Positions 47,681 to 59,062 of a stretch of 64,000 nucleotides of DNA are shown piece after piece. The translations under genes and the position numbers were made by a program. The DNA is taken from assembly GCA_014155875.1 (NCBI GenBank), contig JACEFZ010028135.1, forward strand, positions 283,501-347,500. Reading direction: 5' to 3'. Each line of letters opens with the position of its first letter. The stretch's first letter is position 1. The stretch comes from Cepaea nemoralis. Its lineage: Eukaryota; Mollusca; Gastropoda; Stylommatophora; Helicidae. The notes below the pieces were generated by a model. The model searched no databases. It worked only from the letters and a program-made list of their open reading frames with translations, and had not been told where the DNA came from.

Positions 47681-48049
47681 GGGGGGGGGAGTGAGGGAAG
47701 AAAGTTTACAAATAATTTAAATACATCCACAACGGTTTGTGGTAAACTGGACCAAATGGGTCTTGAATGGTTAATAGTTGTAAAAGAAGATGTTTGAATG
47801 TGGGCCAACTTATGATTAGAGAATTGTAGGTCTAGGTTGATAAAGAAAACCGTTTAATGTTTCGGAAACTAACATACTTTTGGCATCGTCAAATATACTC
47901 TAGACACCAACATTCGTGAGACAAGAGAACTAGTGAAGTGAGTCTTTACGGATATCCTCGACGAGAGCAGCGTCCTGCAAAGGACTTAATAAATAATGGC
48001 GGTGATAGTGGTGATAAATCTTGGGCAATGATATTATTAAAGCATTTAT

Positions 48050-48331
48050 CAGAATAAACAAATTCCAGTGAAACAAGATGTGAAGATAACACGCCGGTCA
48101 TGAACAGGACACACGTTGTCTGGAAACCACAGGGCTAACTAAATAGTGGAAGACGTAAAGCACGGAGAAGAGAATTAAAGGCAGAGATGGCGAGAACATG
48201 GCCGGAGCTGCAGGGGTTAGCAAAAGATAGGACGGCTTGGAATGAGTTGGTTGAGGGACTATGGTCCAATAGGGGATAAAGACAAGAAGAAGAAGAAGAA
48301 GAAGAAGAAGAAGAAGAAGAAGAAGAAGAAG

Positions 48332-48361
<30 letters not shown>
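48050..48361 (+). mobile_element. LINE 3' terminus with (GAA)n tail
   Basis: RRELKAEMARTWPELQGLAK, then DRTAWNELVEGLWSNRG-stop (48165-48281), is the C-terminal (W)xELxxLAxxRxxWxxFV-type end of a LINE ORF2. It is directly followed by about 25 GAA units (48285-48361). Confidence 0.8.
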
Positions 48362-48362
<1 letters not shown>

Positions 48363-48609
48363 GTGCACTGATAAACGAGGAAGGACACCCACGGAGAACA
48401 GAGTGATAGAAATGGCTCGAATACTTACTACATAAGAAAGTAAAAGACCCTTTCACTCGCCTTATGGCGGATTGACCATGTGAGACTAGACCAGTAGCGG
48501 ATTGTGTCTAAACATATTGGTTGCCGGAACCTTTTAGGTCATTAACATATGTAGCATATCGTCTAATGTTTAAGTGGGCCCAATTCATTAGGTGCCCACA
48601 AGCTGATAG

Positions 48610-48790
48610 ATAACCTGATCAGCCCGCCAATGCGCTAGCTAGACCCATTGTTATAGTCAAATCCCAACCAATAGATGATGTTGTCCCTAACTATCATGCC
48701 TTTACATTCCAAGACACTTCTTTTTTTTCACTTCTTGGTACCAATTTTAGTCTTGGTGAGGTCAATTTTAAAAACTCCCCACATACTCAC
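48610..48790 (-). mobile_element. SINE family C, diverged
   Basis: GGTACCAATTTTAGTCTTGG and TGAGGTCAATTTT plus an upstream ATGATGTTGTCCCTAACTAT align with the family C body. Weakest of the six copies. Confidence 0.5.
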
Positions 48791-49095
48791 TTTCATATAG
48801 TTAAACTCAAGCAAACGACAGCAGCGATGATGTTGAAGAGATGTGACTCAAAAACCAAAAGCATGATGAGGAGGTTGGAAGAAAAGGTAATGAAGGGAAA
48901 TAACCGATAATATTAGTCTGTGTTATCCAACCGGAAGTCAGAGGTTCAATTCAAGGGAGAGCAATAGAAATAACAAATGTATACTTTGGTGGCGACGTTT
49001 CTCCTAAAGTTCATGGTGTAAATAACCCACAGTCGAAGATTTCAAGGTTTTCCAACTGGTTTTGTGTTCACACATCACGGTCCTTGAACACAACT

Positions 49096-49165
49096 ATGTT
49101 GTTTTTATACATTCTTAGTTGGATTGCTTTATCTATTCAACTATGTATTGTCACATTATCTATTG
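49096..49165 (+). CDS. TEX261: TEX261/Svp26 family protein, exon 1
   Basis: Start codon at 49096 (A at -3). The exon encodes 23 residues, MLFLYILSWIALSIQLCIVT then LSI, plus the first base of codon 24, and ends at a GTGAGT donor (phase 1). The pattern aligns with the M-x-F-x-Y-(I/L)-LSW-x-x-L-x-IQ-x-x-x-(I/V)TL start of TEX261, a hydrophobic first transmembrane segment. TEX261 is the animal relative of yeast Svp26, a multispanning early-secretory-pathway protein that helps load certain membrane proteins into COPII carriers. The phase matches exon 2 exactly (G|CT gives Ala). A short upstream frame (ATGGTGTAA at about 49013) precedes the start. Confidence 0.85.
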
Positions 49166-49369
49166 GTGAGTTTAGTATGGAGTTCTCAGTACCCGTACTT
49201 TTTTACGTTGTCGTTAGATTTGTTAATAATAAATTGCTCTTTTTTTTTGGGTAATTAATAGTAATTATTATTATGAAATGAAAAAGAAAATTAATAATTA
49301 TATTTTAATTTATATTATATTAAATTGAAATTGAAAAGAAGGTAAAATCGGTACTTTTAGTCTCATCTC

Positions 49370-50025
49370 ATCTCATCATGTTCCTCTTGTACCTTGCGGT
49401 GTCAGGTGAAGTATAAACAGCGGGAGAGTGCCCGATTATGGGCTTCATACTTCATGTCATGTATCGATATTCCCATGGACTCTGTTATTTCCTGCGTCCA
49501 TCGTTTACGTGGCCGGCCTCTTCCTCTGCTTCCATCTGGTCTGTACATCATTGCTTGTAATGGTATATAATATATTGTTATGGTAACCTACTTGCATTGC
49601 CAACCAACAAACCATTTGACTTGCTGCCTTCTAATAAAATTAAAATCTAGTGCAGCTATAACCCCCACTTTAGTCCTGATTTCTTCATTTCTGATCTTAT
49701 TTCTTCTTGATACACTGCGTTTAGTATTCTCAGGAATCTCATTTCTGTTGTTGTGATTTTCCTTTTCTCTTTTTCTGTCATTGTCCAGGTTTGGCACTGG
49801 TAACATGGAGTTGGTAGGAAGATTGTGTTGTAAAGTGCTTTCTTAGTAGTTATTGATACATGTTTGTATTTAGTATTGTCCAATGAGTTGGTTTGCCTTA
49901 TTGTATCTATTTTTGATATCGTCTTCTGATTTGACATTTGATGATATTATACTTCCTAGGTACTTGATACTCTTTACTTGTTTCAAGGGAAGTTCGTTTA
50001 GGTGAATCATTGTTTGTCTGAGTAT
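49370..50025 (-). mobile_element. LINE RT thumb and C-terminus with (GATGA)n 3' end
   Basis: Minus strand: HLNELPLKQVKSIKYLGSII, CYQCQTWTMTEKEKRKITTT, EMRFLRILNAVYQEE and the basic tail region, ending CATGATGAGATGAGATGA. Longest relative of the fragments at 12.5 and 35.2 kb, in the same orientation. Confidence 0.85.
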
Positions 50026-50290
50026 CTGTGTATATTTTAAGAGGGTAGACAGATATGAGGGCAGATTGCAAAATCATATTAATCATGAGATCAACAGGCA
50101 GCAGATAATTAATATGTGAATATGAATATAATCTGAATATAAATACAGCCAAAACTTAAGTAATGCAGGTTAATAGATCTCCTGGTCCACTAAGTATACA
50201 GATAAATAGCACATCTCTGAAACAAGTTAAAGAATTAAAATATCTTGGAAGTATGATCACAGAAGATCGTAGAATAGACAGAGAAATTTA
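50026..50290 (+). mobile_element. LINE RT thumb fragment, head-to-head with its neighbour
   Basis: NRSPGPLSIQINSTSLKQVK, ELKYLGSMITEDRR and IDREI run on the plus strand. This is the same region as the adjacent minus-strand fragment but clearly diverged from it, so the pair represents two copies rather than one 5'-inverted insertion. Confidence 0.7.
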
Positions 50291-52060
50291 ATTCAGTTGT
50301 CAAAAACCCCTCTGAGGTGTCTCCACTTTGTCCTGGTAGAGGGGCTTGCGTGTCCCAATGACCCCAAGAGCGTTGCCAACGGAAGCACAACTGCATGTCA
50401 GACAGGCCTTGGGATAGGGACCAGACCAAGAGAGACACAACCTGCTGCTCTGCAGGTAGACTGAAGATAGGCAGTCAAAGACCGAATCAGGCGCACGATG
50501 CCACTAATTCTTGGTCCGGGCACATACTCTAAGGCTCTCCGCTGAGGGATATGACTGAACGCCTCTAAGTCAACATCCCCTGGATGTGAGAGCCGGGCCG
50601 ATACTCACCCACTGTAAAATGGAGGTGAAATGCTAAGCCTGCTACATGCTTGGTCCAGATACTTGTGCGAAGGCTCTCATCCAAGGGATAAGAGGGATCC
50701 CCGGATGAGAGAGCCTGGCCGTTACTCTCTGTTGCATGGAGGTAAGGTGCTGAGCCAGCAGCACATGTAGCCTACCTCATGAGTGTTACTAAAGGTGGAA
50801 AAGTGTCCAAATTGCATGTAGCGGTTACGATGCAAGTCTGTACTAGAGCTCACTAAGTGAGCGTAGACAAAGGTCAAAAAACGACTCACTAACACGAAAT
50901 CGAACGCTTGGCTATTGAATCCATTACGTGGAAGTCCTAAGTGAAAAACTGCAGAGTGGACGTCGTCTGCAGACTAAGGTAGAAAAACATCTCGTTAACA
51001 TGAAATGGAACGCTTGGCTAGCGAATCCATTACGTGGAAGTCTGAAGCGAAAGCTTGCTGAGTGGACGTCGTCTGCAGACTGACTGTTCCTAGTCTGTGT
51101 GGGGAGCAGCCAGTGGTGCACGAAATACCCAGTACATGGAAGTGAGGAATTAAAGCAGCCATGAGCAGGATGTGGCAATTCCTTGCGTGAGCCCAGTCAG
51201 AACGCTATGTGCCGGCTCTGTAATTACGGAAGCCTCCTTGGATAGTGGAAAATGCCCATGGACTGTCCCTGCCTTCCATTGAGGACTGACCGTAAAGTCC
51301 TTGGCCTTTCTAACTTGACCAACAGATATGTGGGCGACACCACAGAGGTAAGAGTCAAAAGTCCCTCGAAACCACGGGAAGGCAAACCCGTCTACCAAAT
51401 GCCCACTGAAGTCGGATGTGCAGGCCTAAGGGTGCAAATAAAACAGGCACAACTCAAAAACGTCAGAGTGAAATACACTTCATACCCGGAACAGCTCTGA
51501 CTATTTTGTCTTCCGGTCGGAACAGCTCTGACTATCTTGTTTTCTGGCCGGAGCAGCTCTGACAATCTTGTTTTCTGGGTACATGTCTGATCCGAAAGCT
51601 TGCTGAGTGAAGCTGTCTGCAGACTGACCGTTCCTGGTTTGTGCGGGGAGCGGCTTGTGGCGAATGAAATGCCCAATACATGGAAGTGAGGAATTAAAGG
51701 AGACATGTGCAGGAAGTGGCGATTCCTTGGGTGAGCCCAGCACCAGAGCGCTATGTATTGGCTCTGCAATTATGGAAGCCTCCCTGATGGCGGAAAATGC
51801 CCATGGACTGCCCCTGCCTTCTCTTGAGGGTTGACTGTGAAGTCTACGACCGCTCTAACTTGACCAGCTAGGATGTGGACGGCACCACAACAGTGAGAGT
51901 CCCCCAAGAATGCTAACCTGGTAAATAATGCACACAAAAGTCGGATGTGTTGACCTAAGGGTTTCTGCCCAAAGGTGCCTAACCAGACACACCGCAATTA
52001 TGTCTGAAAAAATACGCCGGATGAACACAGAAGAAGAAGAAGAAGAAGAAGATGTCAAAA
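50290..52060 (+). mobile_element. Retroposon R, duplicated, with (GAA)n end
   Basis: Two related copies lie in tandem, about 51030-51480 and 51596-52060. They share GCTTGCTGAGTG, GTCTGCAGACTGAC(T/C)GTTCC, CATGGAAGTGAGGAATTAAA, AATGCCCATGGACTG and GAAGTCGGATGTG. A further partial unit (50880-51030) repeats CGAATCCATTACGTGGAAGT. The 3' end reads CGCCGGATGAACACAGAAG then (AAG)n. A 5'-truncated copy with the same 3' end sits at 60718-60864 with a 7-bp target duplication, so R behaves as a retroposed element. No RT motif or known family was recognised. Confidence 0.65.
51487..51579. repeat. 31-bp tandem repeat, 3 copies
   Basis: Unit CGGAACAGCTCTGACTAT plus (T/C)TTGT(C/T)TTC(C/T)GG(T/C/G), located between the two R copies. 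Confidence 0.9.
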
Positions 52061-52149
52061 AGCAATCACTTATATATCGATTATCACCCATAGTAAAACA
52101 TCCAAATGTACCTATATCCGCAAAATGACAGTTAATAAATAGAACATTC

Positions 52150-52560
52150 ACACTAACCCTATGCTACCAATGTCAAACTCTGACATTATTCATTATTCAA
52201 ATCACACACAAAATCAACATCTTTGGAATGAGATGCTTGAGGTGAGCTGGCAACCTAACTATTCAAAACCAGAAATCAGACAGACAGTGGGATCAACACT
52301 CTGTGCCTCAATATTGAAAGACAAGATCAAATGGTTTTGCCATCTCGTTAAAATGCAACACCATCTACTACCAGCTCTGGCCCTACATCAAAGAAGATCT
52401 GCTACAAGAGCATGAGGACGCCCGAGAAGAAAATGGATTGATGACATCAAAGACATTTCACAATTACATGGAATGACACTAACCAGTGCCACCCATCGGG
52501 CGCTGGAGCGCCAACTATATCTCCCCACGATGCTTGATGGCAATAGTGGAAGATGATGAT
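52150..52560 (+). mobile_element. LINE C-terminal fragment with GATGATGATGA end
   Basis: Plus strand: IKWFCHLVKMQHHLLPAL, GRPRRKWIDDIKDISQLHGM and TLTSATHRALERQ, in two frames, followed by GGAAGATGATGATGAC. Both strands show open frames; the plus strand is the coding one. Confidence 0.75.
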
Positions 52561-52569
52561 GACAGATAT

Positions 52570-53940
52570 GATTTGCTTTTGTGTGTGTGGATGACTTGTC
52601 TGGCAAACCAAATTGAAATAGCAGACGCCTTCGACCACATACACTAATTGACTGAGACATGAGAGTGGAACAGAACAGGCAGCCATCAGTGGTGTGCATT
52701 GTGTATATTAGTTTGTGTAAGTAGAACCCCCAAGTGTGACCAGGAGCCCAGGGGCGTCACAGCCAATGGCAAGTGTGGTATGTTAAGATGGTTTAGGAGA
52801 TAGATGTCCCCAAACCGTGGTTGATGACTACTAATTGAAAACTGGAAATCTCTTGCAAGACTCCCTATAATGGATCAGACACATCTGGTAGGATTCTACT
52901 AAGGTATTAGGTAAGGTTTTCTAGTAGAAGGCCAAGAGAGCACATGAAAGGCACTGCCTTTGGAGAGAAGGACGCTCACTCTGGTTTGACTGAAGACGAG
53001 TAGTATCCCTGCCAACAGCTCTCCTGTTCTGCCGCCCCCAGATAGCGATGTCTATCAATATCTCTTTAATATTTAACACAGTTGAACACACGTAACTTTG
53101 ATAAAGAATTAACTAACTCCTGCTGGGTAAAGTTAAAAGATTATAATGGATGATTGGGATTATATGCACATTGGGCATCCTGAATTACATAATAATTACT
53201 AGGACATATAATGTTAATAATGTCCGTCATCTAAAATAATCCACTGCCAAGAAGTGTCTCTGGCTTAACCGAATAGGTGATATGCAAGTATGTCTTTAGT
53301 TCCTGTTATAGGGAATGTTCTATTCCTTGGATAGCAATTTTGGCCATTAGTAGCTTTTGGGTTGTTGTTTGGTACTCATCTATCAAACAAGGCTTGGGTG
53401 GTACAGTTGAGCTCTGAGTGGTCAATGGCTGATTCTTGGTCATCACTCTTCAATGCATTAGAAATGTAAGATCCATCAGCCTTCACCGGTAATCTTCCTG
53501 CTAGGCCAGATGTAAGCATCCCATATAGTTACGAACATGTAGGCCACTAAACCACCTCCTATATTTAAAGACATAAACAATAAACATGTACCCGCCCTCA
53601 TAAGAAAGTTGGGTATACTACACCCTCTCTAAGGTCAGACCCTGTCATCCTCGTTTCGGTCCAAAATGGTATGATGCAATGAATATACATGCATATACAT
53701 ATATTAATCTATGGATAGATGTAGCCAACATCTCATGTCTACAAGTCATGTCCCATCATATTCATGCAATGAGTCTCTCAATCATCCGTAATCCTCAGAT
53801 GTCCTATCGTCTAGTTTACTGAGCAGCTCTAGATAATGGTGATATTGTTACAAAGACCTGGTGATAACTCTTCCTCAGTGTAGATAACTGTACATAATTA
53901 TATGGTTATATTTCATATAATTATTAAAAATAATATATGT
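52570..53940 (+). other. Unassigned part of TEX261 intron 1
   Basis: No repeat family or exon was recognised. Short ATATACATGCATATACAT patch near 53683-53705. Confidence 0.4.
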
Positions 53941-53944
53941 TAAG

Positions 53945-55045
53945 CACAATGTAATACATAAAGTCTATATTGACTACACAAAGGCTTTCAATAAAGTGAG
54001 ACATGTCGACATGATAAGGATGCTTGAAGATCTACAAATTGATGGAAAAGACCTTAGACTTGTAAAAAACATATATTGGAAACAACAAGCTGCCATCAGA
54101 ATTGAGAACGATGTAGGCCAATATCAGCCTATTAAAAGAGGTGTAAGACAGGGATGTGTAATGTCTCCAGATCTTTCTTCCCTGTATAGTGAGAATATTT
54201 TCAGAAATATAGAAGATATGGAAGGAATCAACATTGGGGGACGATACATCAATAACATTAGATATGCAGATGATAGTCTTGATTGCAGACAATGAACAGG
54301 ACCTGCAACATTTAGTAGATGCGGTTGTTGCACACAGTGAACAACTAGGGTTAGAACTGAATAGTAAGAAGACACAGATTATGGTCGTCACTGGGAAGAA
54401 GGAAATACCACAATGTGATATACAAGTAGATGGGCATATTCTTAAGCAAGTGAATCGATACAGTTATCTCAGAACAGTCATAACATCTGATGGGAGATGC
54501 CTCGAAGAGATTAGAACAAGAATTGCCATTGCGAAGGTAGCCTTTTGCAAGATGGAAAACATACTGACCAATAAAAAGATATCAATTGAAACGAGAAAAA
54601 GAGTGTTGAAGTGCTACATAGAACCTATACTTTTGTATGGATGTGAAGCGTGGACAATGAGCAGCCAAGCTGAAAAACATCTGATGGCTGTGGAAATGTG
54701 GTTTCTGAGGAAAATGCAAAGAATGCCATGGACAGGCAGAAAAACCAATGAACAAGTCCTTCAAGAAATAAATGAAGATCGTAAACTGATTAGAGTCATT
54801 AGACGTAGACAGTCAAAATTTTTTGGACATTTTATGAGAAGAAATTACTTGGAGAACTTGGTGACAACTAGCAAGATTGAAGGGAAGAGACCAAGGGGAA
54901 GACCGAGAAGTAAATACCTGGATGGCTTGGCAGCATGGCACGGTCGAGACAGGAACACGGAGCTGATCCACAACTCTGGTGATCAAGTGAGATGGCAGAA
55001 CATGACCGCCCACGCTTATCGGCATGGCACATGATGGATGGAATA
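53945..55045 (+). pseudogene. LINE family A reverse transcriptase, 5'-truncated
   Basis: Starts inside RT at the motif A region (VYIDYTKAFNKVRH, catalytic Asp kept). It continues with GVRQGCVMSPDLSSLYSENI and IRYADD (active site, both Asp kept) at about 54258-54275. A single-base loss next to YADD shifts the frame. The second frame (54234-55034) then reads LIADNEQDLQHLVDAVVAHS, GLELNSKKTQIMVV, YGCEAWTMSSQAEKHLMAVE, KRPRGRPRSKYLDGL and HAYRHGT-stop. The thumb is intact and the C-terminus is basic. With one frameshift it is the least damaged family A copy. It lies in TEX261 intron 1, sense orientation. Confidence 0.92.
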
Positions 55046-55620
55046 CATAAAGTAACCAATAAGATATCTTTGCAGAAAGATCATCTCATTAAATGTGTGT
55101 AATAAGTAAAGGAGCTATTGAAGTACTTATATCACTCTTTAGGAGAATTGATCGTTAAGTGCAGGTAGTAATAAAAGGGAGATAAATAGATATCTTCATA
55201 GCAATTCATTCGGCAAGAAAAAGTCTCCAAACCCTATTCTAACATATTGAGAAGTAATGAATGGGTTAAAATCCCTCCATATTGTCCTAATCGTTACTAT
55301 TGTATTATGACAAGTATATCTTACCTATGATCCAGACTGGCACAAGTTAATCCATAATATGAATTCACAACATGCACTTCTGGCTCAGAACATTTTACAA
55401 CTGATGCCTATTCTACTTCTGCAGTTCGTTTTTAATGAGTTTAACAGGAATTCCCCCTCCCAAGTTTTAACCAATAAATTTACCATTAAGAATATTCCAC
55501 CTAAAATTAATGGGGTAAAATAAACATAATCTCCCCTCACTAAACTTCCATTTGGTCTAGTCTTGTTGATACATTCTGTTTAGTTTAGGTGCGTCCACTC
55601 ATTCCTTTCAGGTGTCTTCC
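55046..55620 (+). other. Unassigned part of TEX261 intron 1
   Basis: AT-rich sequence between two LINE insertions. Nothing was recognised. Confidence 0.4.
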
Positions 55621-55621
55621 T

Positions 55622-57420
55622 TACAACAATACTTAGTTAGTTTAGTTAGTCTTTCCTCTTGAGCCTAAGGCGGCGCATAGGGCAGAAGTCCTGTCTCTCC
55701 ATGCTTGGCGGTTCGCTGCTACCTGTTGTAGATCTTGGATATTTACTTGGCCATTGAATGAGCCTTCTCTAATGATGGTTCTACGCAGGGTCTCTCTTGG
55801 TCTTCCCCGTTTTCTTTTCCCTACTGGTGACCATATGAGGGCTTGGTAGGGGAGTCTTGACTTGTCCATTCTGAGTACATGGCCGATGTAGTTCCAACGG
55901 CGTCTTCTTATGAAATTGGATACTGTATCTTGCTTAGTCTCTTGTCTTATTTGCGAATTGGTTCTGAAGTCTGTCCAGTGGATGTTTAGAAGTCTTCTAA
56001 GACATTTGTTCTCAAAATTGTCTAATTTTTTATCTAAAGCTACCGTTGATTTCCAACTTTCACATCCATACGTTAACACTGGAATCACACAAGAGTTGAA
56101 GATTTTAAGTTTTGTGTCTTTGACTTCCAGATGTTTGACAGTTTATTGAAGGCACTAGATGCCAGTTCGATTCTAGATGATATTTCTGGTGTTGAGTCCC
56201 CTGTAGATGTCATTTTGCTTCCTAGGTATGTAAAGCTGTTGACTTTTTCAAGAACGTAGCTGTTCATTTTGGTGTCATCTGAACTGTTGGTAAGATCAAT
56301 AGTCTTTGTTTTTGTGGTGTTAATTTTGAGACCAATTTGCCCTGAAACATTTTGGAGGTGGTTTATTTTCTCTTGGGTATCCGGGTGTGTTGAACTCAAA
56401 AGCACTATGTCGTCGGCAAAGTCCAGGTCTTCTAGAATTTTGTCAACCCAATGGATACCCATATTTGTGTTGTTTGTGCATTTGCGCATGACCCAGTCGA
56501 TAGCTATTCCAAAAAGCATCGGTGATAAGACACAACCCTGTTTCACTCCTGTTTCGACTGAGAACCAGTCAGAGTTGCCTGTTTCTGTTCTTACGCAGCA
56601 ACGTGTTTCTTTGTAGAAAGATTTTATGACGTTGGTATATTTGGTAGGAAAACCATAGATGTTAAGTAGATTCCAAAGTGAAGGACGGTGGATACTGTCG
56701 AAGGCTTTTTGAAAGTCGACAAAGTTGGTGATTAATTTCGACTGGAATTCTACGGAGTCTTCAATGATTATTCTGAGGGTGAAAATGTGGTCTATGCATG
56801 ACCGTTTTGGTCTGAAGCCTGCTTGTTCTTCTCTGAGCCTTTCATCTATCGCCTTTTTCAATCTTTCAAGTAACATGCTACAAAAAAGTTTTCCTGGTAC
56901 TGACAATAGAGTGATACCACGCCAATTATTGCAATCAGACATATCGCCCTTTTTAGGCAGTTTGAAAATTACACCATCTTTCCACTGTTGTGGTGGGGAT
57001 TCGCTTTGCCAGATTTCATTGATCAGCTGTAACAAACGTTGTAAGGTGTTCTCATCTGCTGCTTTGAGCATTTCTCCTGAGATTTCATCTTCACCAACAG
57101 CTTTGTTGTTCTTCAATTTTTTGATGGCTGCTTTAATCTCTTCCATGGTGAATGACTCGCAGGAGGCATCTAGTGGGGGCATAGTAATTTCTCCATCCAG
57201 GTTCGGAACAGTGTCAGGCTGCGGTCTATTTAATATTTCTTTGAAATGTTCTGCCCATCGTTGCTTTTGAAGGTCATCGGATAACAATTGATTGCCTTGT
57301 TTGTCTTTGATGGGTATATTTGGTGTAGGTGAGTGATTGCATAGTTGCTTCATGATATGGAATACGGCTCTGTTGTCACAACAATACTCCATGATGGTAA
57401 AGAAATCATTGCTTGGTGCA
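55622..57420 (-). pseudogene. RTE-like LINE reverse transcriptase, best preserved in window
   Basis: Minus strand, 435-residue frame (57392-56085) plus a 148-residue frame (56088-55642) joined by one frameshift. In order: RWAEHFKEILNRPQPD; LPKKGDMSDCNNWRGITLLS; EEQAGFRPKRSCIDHIFTLR; NFVDFQKAFDSIHRPSLWNL (motif A, catalytic Asp); GVKQGCVLSPMLFG; LEDLDFADDIVLLSS (active site); FTYLGSKMTSTGD; IPVLTYGCESWKS; KRKRGRPRETLRRTI; and LCAALGSRGKTN-stop. A short (AACTA)n-like tail at 55625-55645 follows. The endonuclease domain is missing (5' truncation). Motif order and tail fit the RTE group. It sits antisense in TEX261 intron 1. Confidence 0.93.
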
Positions 57421-57810
57421 GGATGAAATGTTGCATCTATTTATATTTTTTACAAAATATAGTGGAATATACGTAGTACATCTGCCTTTTGAGACAATAG
57501 TCTTTGTTCAATCCCCAGCAGAAGCAAGATTATGTTTTTGTGTTGATCAGTATGGTTCTGGGGTCGAGCCAGCCTCATAAAAATCTGTACGAGAAATTAA
57601 AACATTTTTCTGTGAACTTCCCCAGGAAGGACATGTGATAGGGAAGGGAACTAGCCAGCCCATATCATATGCCATGACTTAAAATATGTGTCACACCCTG
57701 ATGCCAGTATCTGCTATAGAACTACCTTTACCTGTTCACTGATAATAGAAATGTTGGTGACCTTTAAAAATCAACAAATCTTGATGTTTTTTTTTCCCTG
57801 CTTGATACAG

Positions 57811-57890
57811 CTGCTGGTTTGTACTACTTGGCCGAGCTGGTGGAGGAGTACACCGTCATGACTGGGAAAATTATTAAGTATTTAATTTAT
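57811..57890 (+). CDS. TEX261: TEX261/Svp26 family protein, exon 2
   Basis: An 80-bp exon with acceptor TTTTTCCCTGCTTGATACAG and donor GTAAGT. The first two bases complete Ala-24, then it encodes AGLYYLAELVEEYTVMTGKI followed by IKYLIY (26 residues), ending in phase 0. The AGLYYLAEL(V/I)EEYTV block is the most conserved signature of TEX261/Svp26 proteins, following the first membrane span. The next residue is supplied by exon 3 at 60954 in the same frame. No stop or frameshift occurs, consistent with an active gene. Confidence 0.95.
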
Positions 57891-58199
57891 GTAAGTTTTA
57901 CTTTACTTGTTCTATTTAAGGTGCTTAGTAAGAAAGTATGTGTTCTTCCAAATGAGTGTGAATGTTGGACATAAAGTAATGAATTAGTGGAGAAGCTGGA
58001 GGAAATGTAGGTGTATGTTTTGATAAGGATGTTGAGAATATCATGTATAGATAAGAAAACAAGGGTCAGGATACTGGCAGCTGTGAAAGTTAATACTTCA
58101 CTCATTAAAATAAAAATAAAAAAAAAAACAATGAAGAATATAAAGAAAAAAGGCAAGTAAAGTTTATGGGATATATCATTGTAAGTATAAGACTGGAAT

Positions 58200-58250
58200 A
58201 GAGAGAAAGTGAGAGAGAGAGGGGGGGGGGGGGGAAGAGAGAGAGATATA

Positions 58251-58282
<32 letters not shown>
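58200..58282. repeat. GA / poly-G / TA / CT compound repeat forming a palindrome
   Basis: GAGAGAGAG, about 14 G, then AGAGAGAGATATATATCTCT and (CT)n. The centre at about 58240-58260 is self-complementary. Confidence 0.9.
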
Positions 58283-58285
<3 letters not shown>

Positions 58286-58541
58286 GGGATGTTTTACATA
58301 ACACCAAAATGGTATATAACGATATCAGGAAAAATACTTGACCAAATATATGGGGTAATCATAACATCAGATGGAAGATGTCTGACAAGGTTAAGTGCAG
58401 AATAGGCCAAGCAAACACTGCATTTTAGAAGATGAAAAGGATCTTTTGTAGTAAATCACTTTCATTGTATGTTAAATCAGTCTTAAAGGGGCTTTACATG
58501 CAAGAAGATCATTATGCTGGGTGTTAGTCAATATGACTTTC

Positions 58542-58655
58542 TCTCTTTCTGCTGGGTGGTCTGTCATCTCTTTCTGCTGGGTGGCCTGTCGTCTCTTTCT
58601 GCTGAGTGGCCTGTCATCTCTTTCTGCTGAGTGGCCTGTCATCTCTTTCTGCTGA
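58542..58655. repeat. 25-bp tandem repeat, about 4.5 copies
   Basis: Unit TCTCTTTCTGCTG(G/A)GTGG plus (T/C)CTGTC(A/G). Confidence 0.93.
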
Positions 58656-58732
58656 GAGTACTAGGAGTACTAGAGAGTACTGAGATATCACATTGAACCT
58701 GTTCAGCTGTATGGCTGTGAATCTTGGATTAT

Positions 58733-58763
<31 letters not shown>
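58733..58763. repeat. poly-G run of 31
   Basis: Uninterrupted G homopolymer inside a LINE relic, directly after GAATCTTGGATTAT. Confidence 0.9.
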
Positions 58764-58764
<1 letters not shown>

Positions 58765-59062
58765 GTCAGGCAGCAGAGATGTGTTTTGTTTTTCTGTGAT
58801 GAATGTTGCTAATATTTTGGATGGTCAGAGTAACTTACAACAATTGCCTGGAAAAGGCTAATGAAACTAGAACAGTACACACAACTATAAGAAAGAGACA
58901 AACTGTTCTTTGGTAATATGAGAAAAGAGATATTGGAGAACATTGTGACAATTAAAAAGATAAGCCGTAGAAGAGGCAGAGGCAGGTAAAACAAAATTAT
59001 CCTTAATGGTCTAAGATGATGGCCTGGAGGAATATCAACAGCAGAATAGATGCAGAACACCC

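Larger units (their letters stand above)
49166..57810 (+). other. TEX261 intron 1 (8,645 bp), repeat-filled
   Basis: Runs from the GTGAGT donor to a pyrimidine-rich acceptor ending TTGATACAG. It contains LINE fragments in both orientations, the duplicated retroposon R, family A LINE and the RTE-like LINE. Confidence 0.8.
58300..59062 (+). mobile_element. LINE RT thumb/C-terminal relic with internal repeats
   Basis: Plus strand, many frame breaks: GVIITSDGRC and CRIGQANTAF; then EPVQLYGCESWIM, NNCLEKANETRTVHTTIRKR, RRRGRG and WWPGGIS-like sequence. Same family as 11.7-12.2 kb. A 25-bp tandem repeat (58542-58655) and a 31-base poly-G run (58733-58763) sit within it. Its 3' end leads directly into the minisatellite. 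Confidence 0.7.

Noticed and set aside
56725..57270. 181-residue plus-strand frame at the RTE-like LINE (and others at 56.27-56.62 and 55.91-56.15 kb)
   Set aside because: Antisense shadow of the minus-strand RT, which carries all RT motifs.
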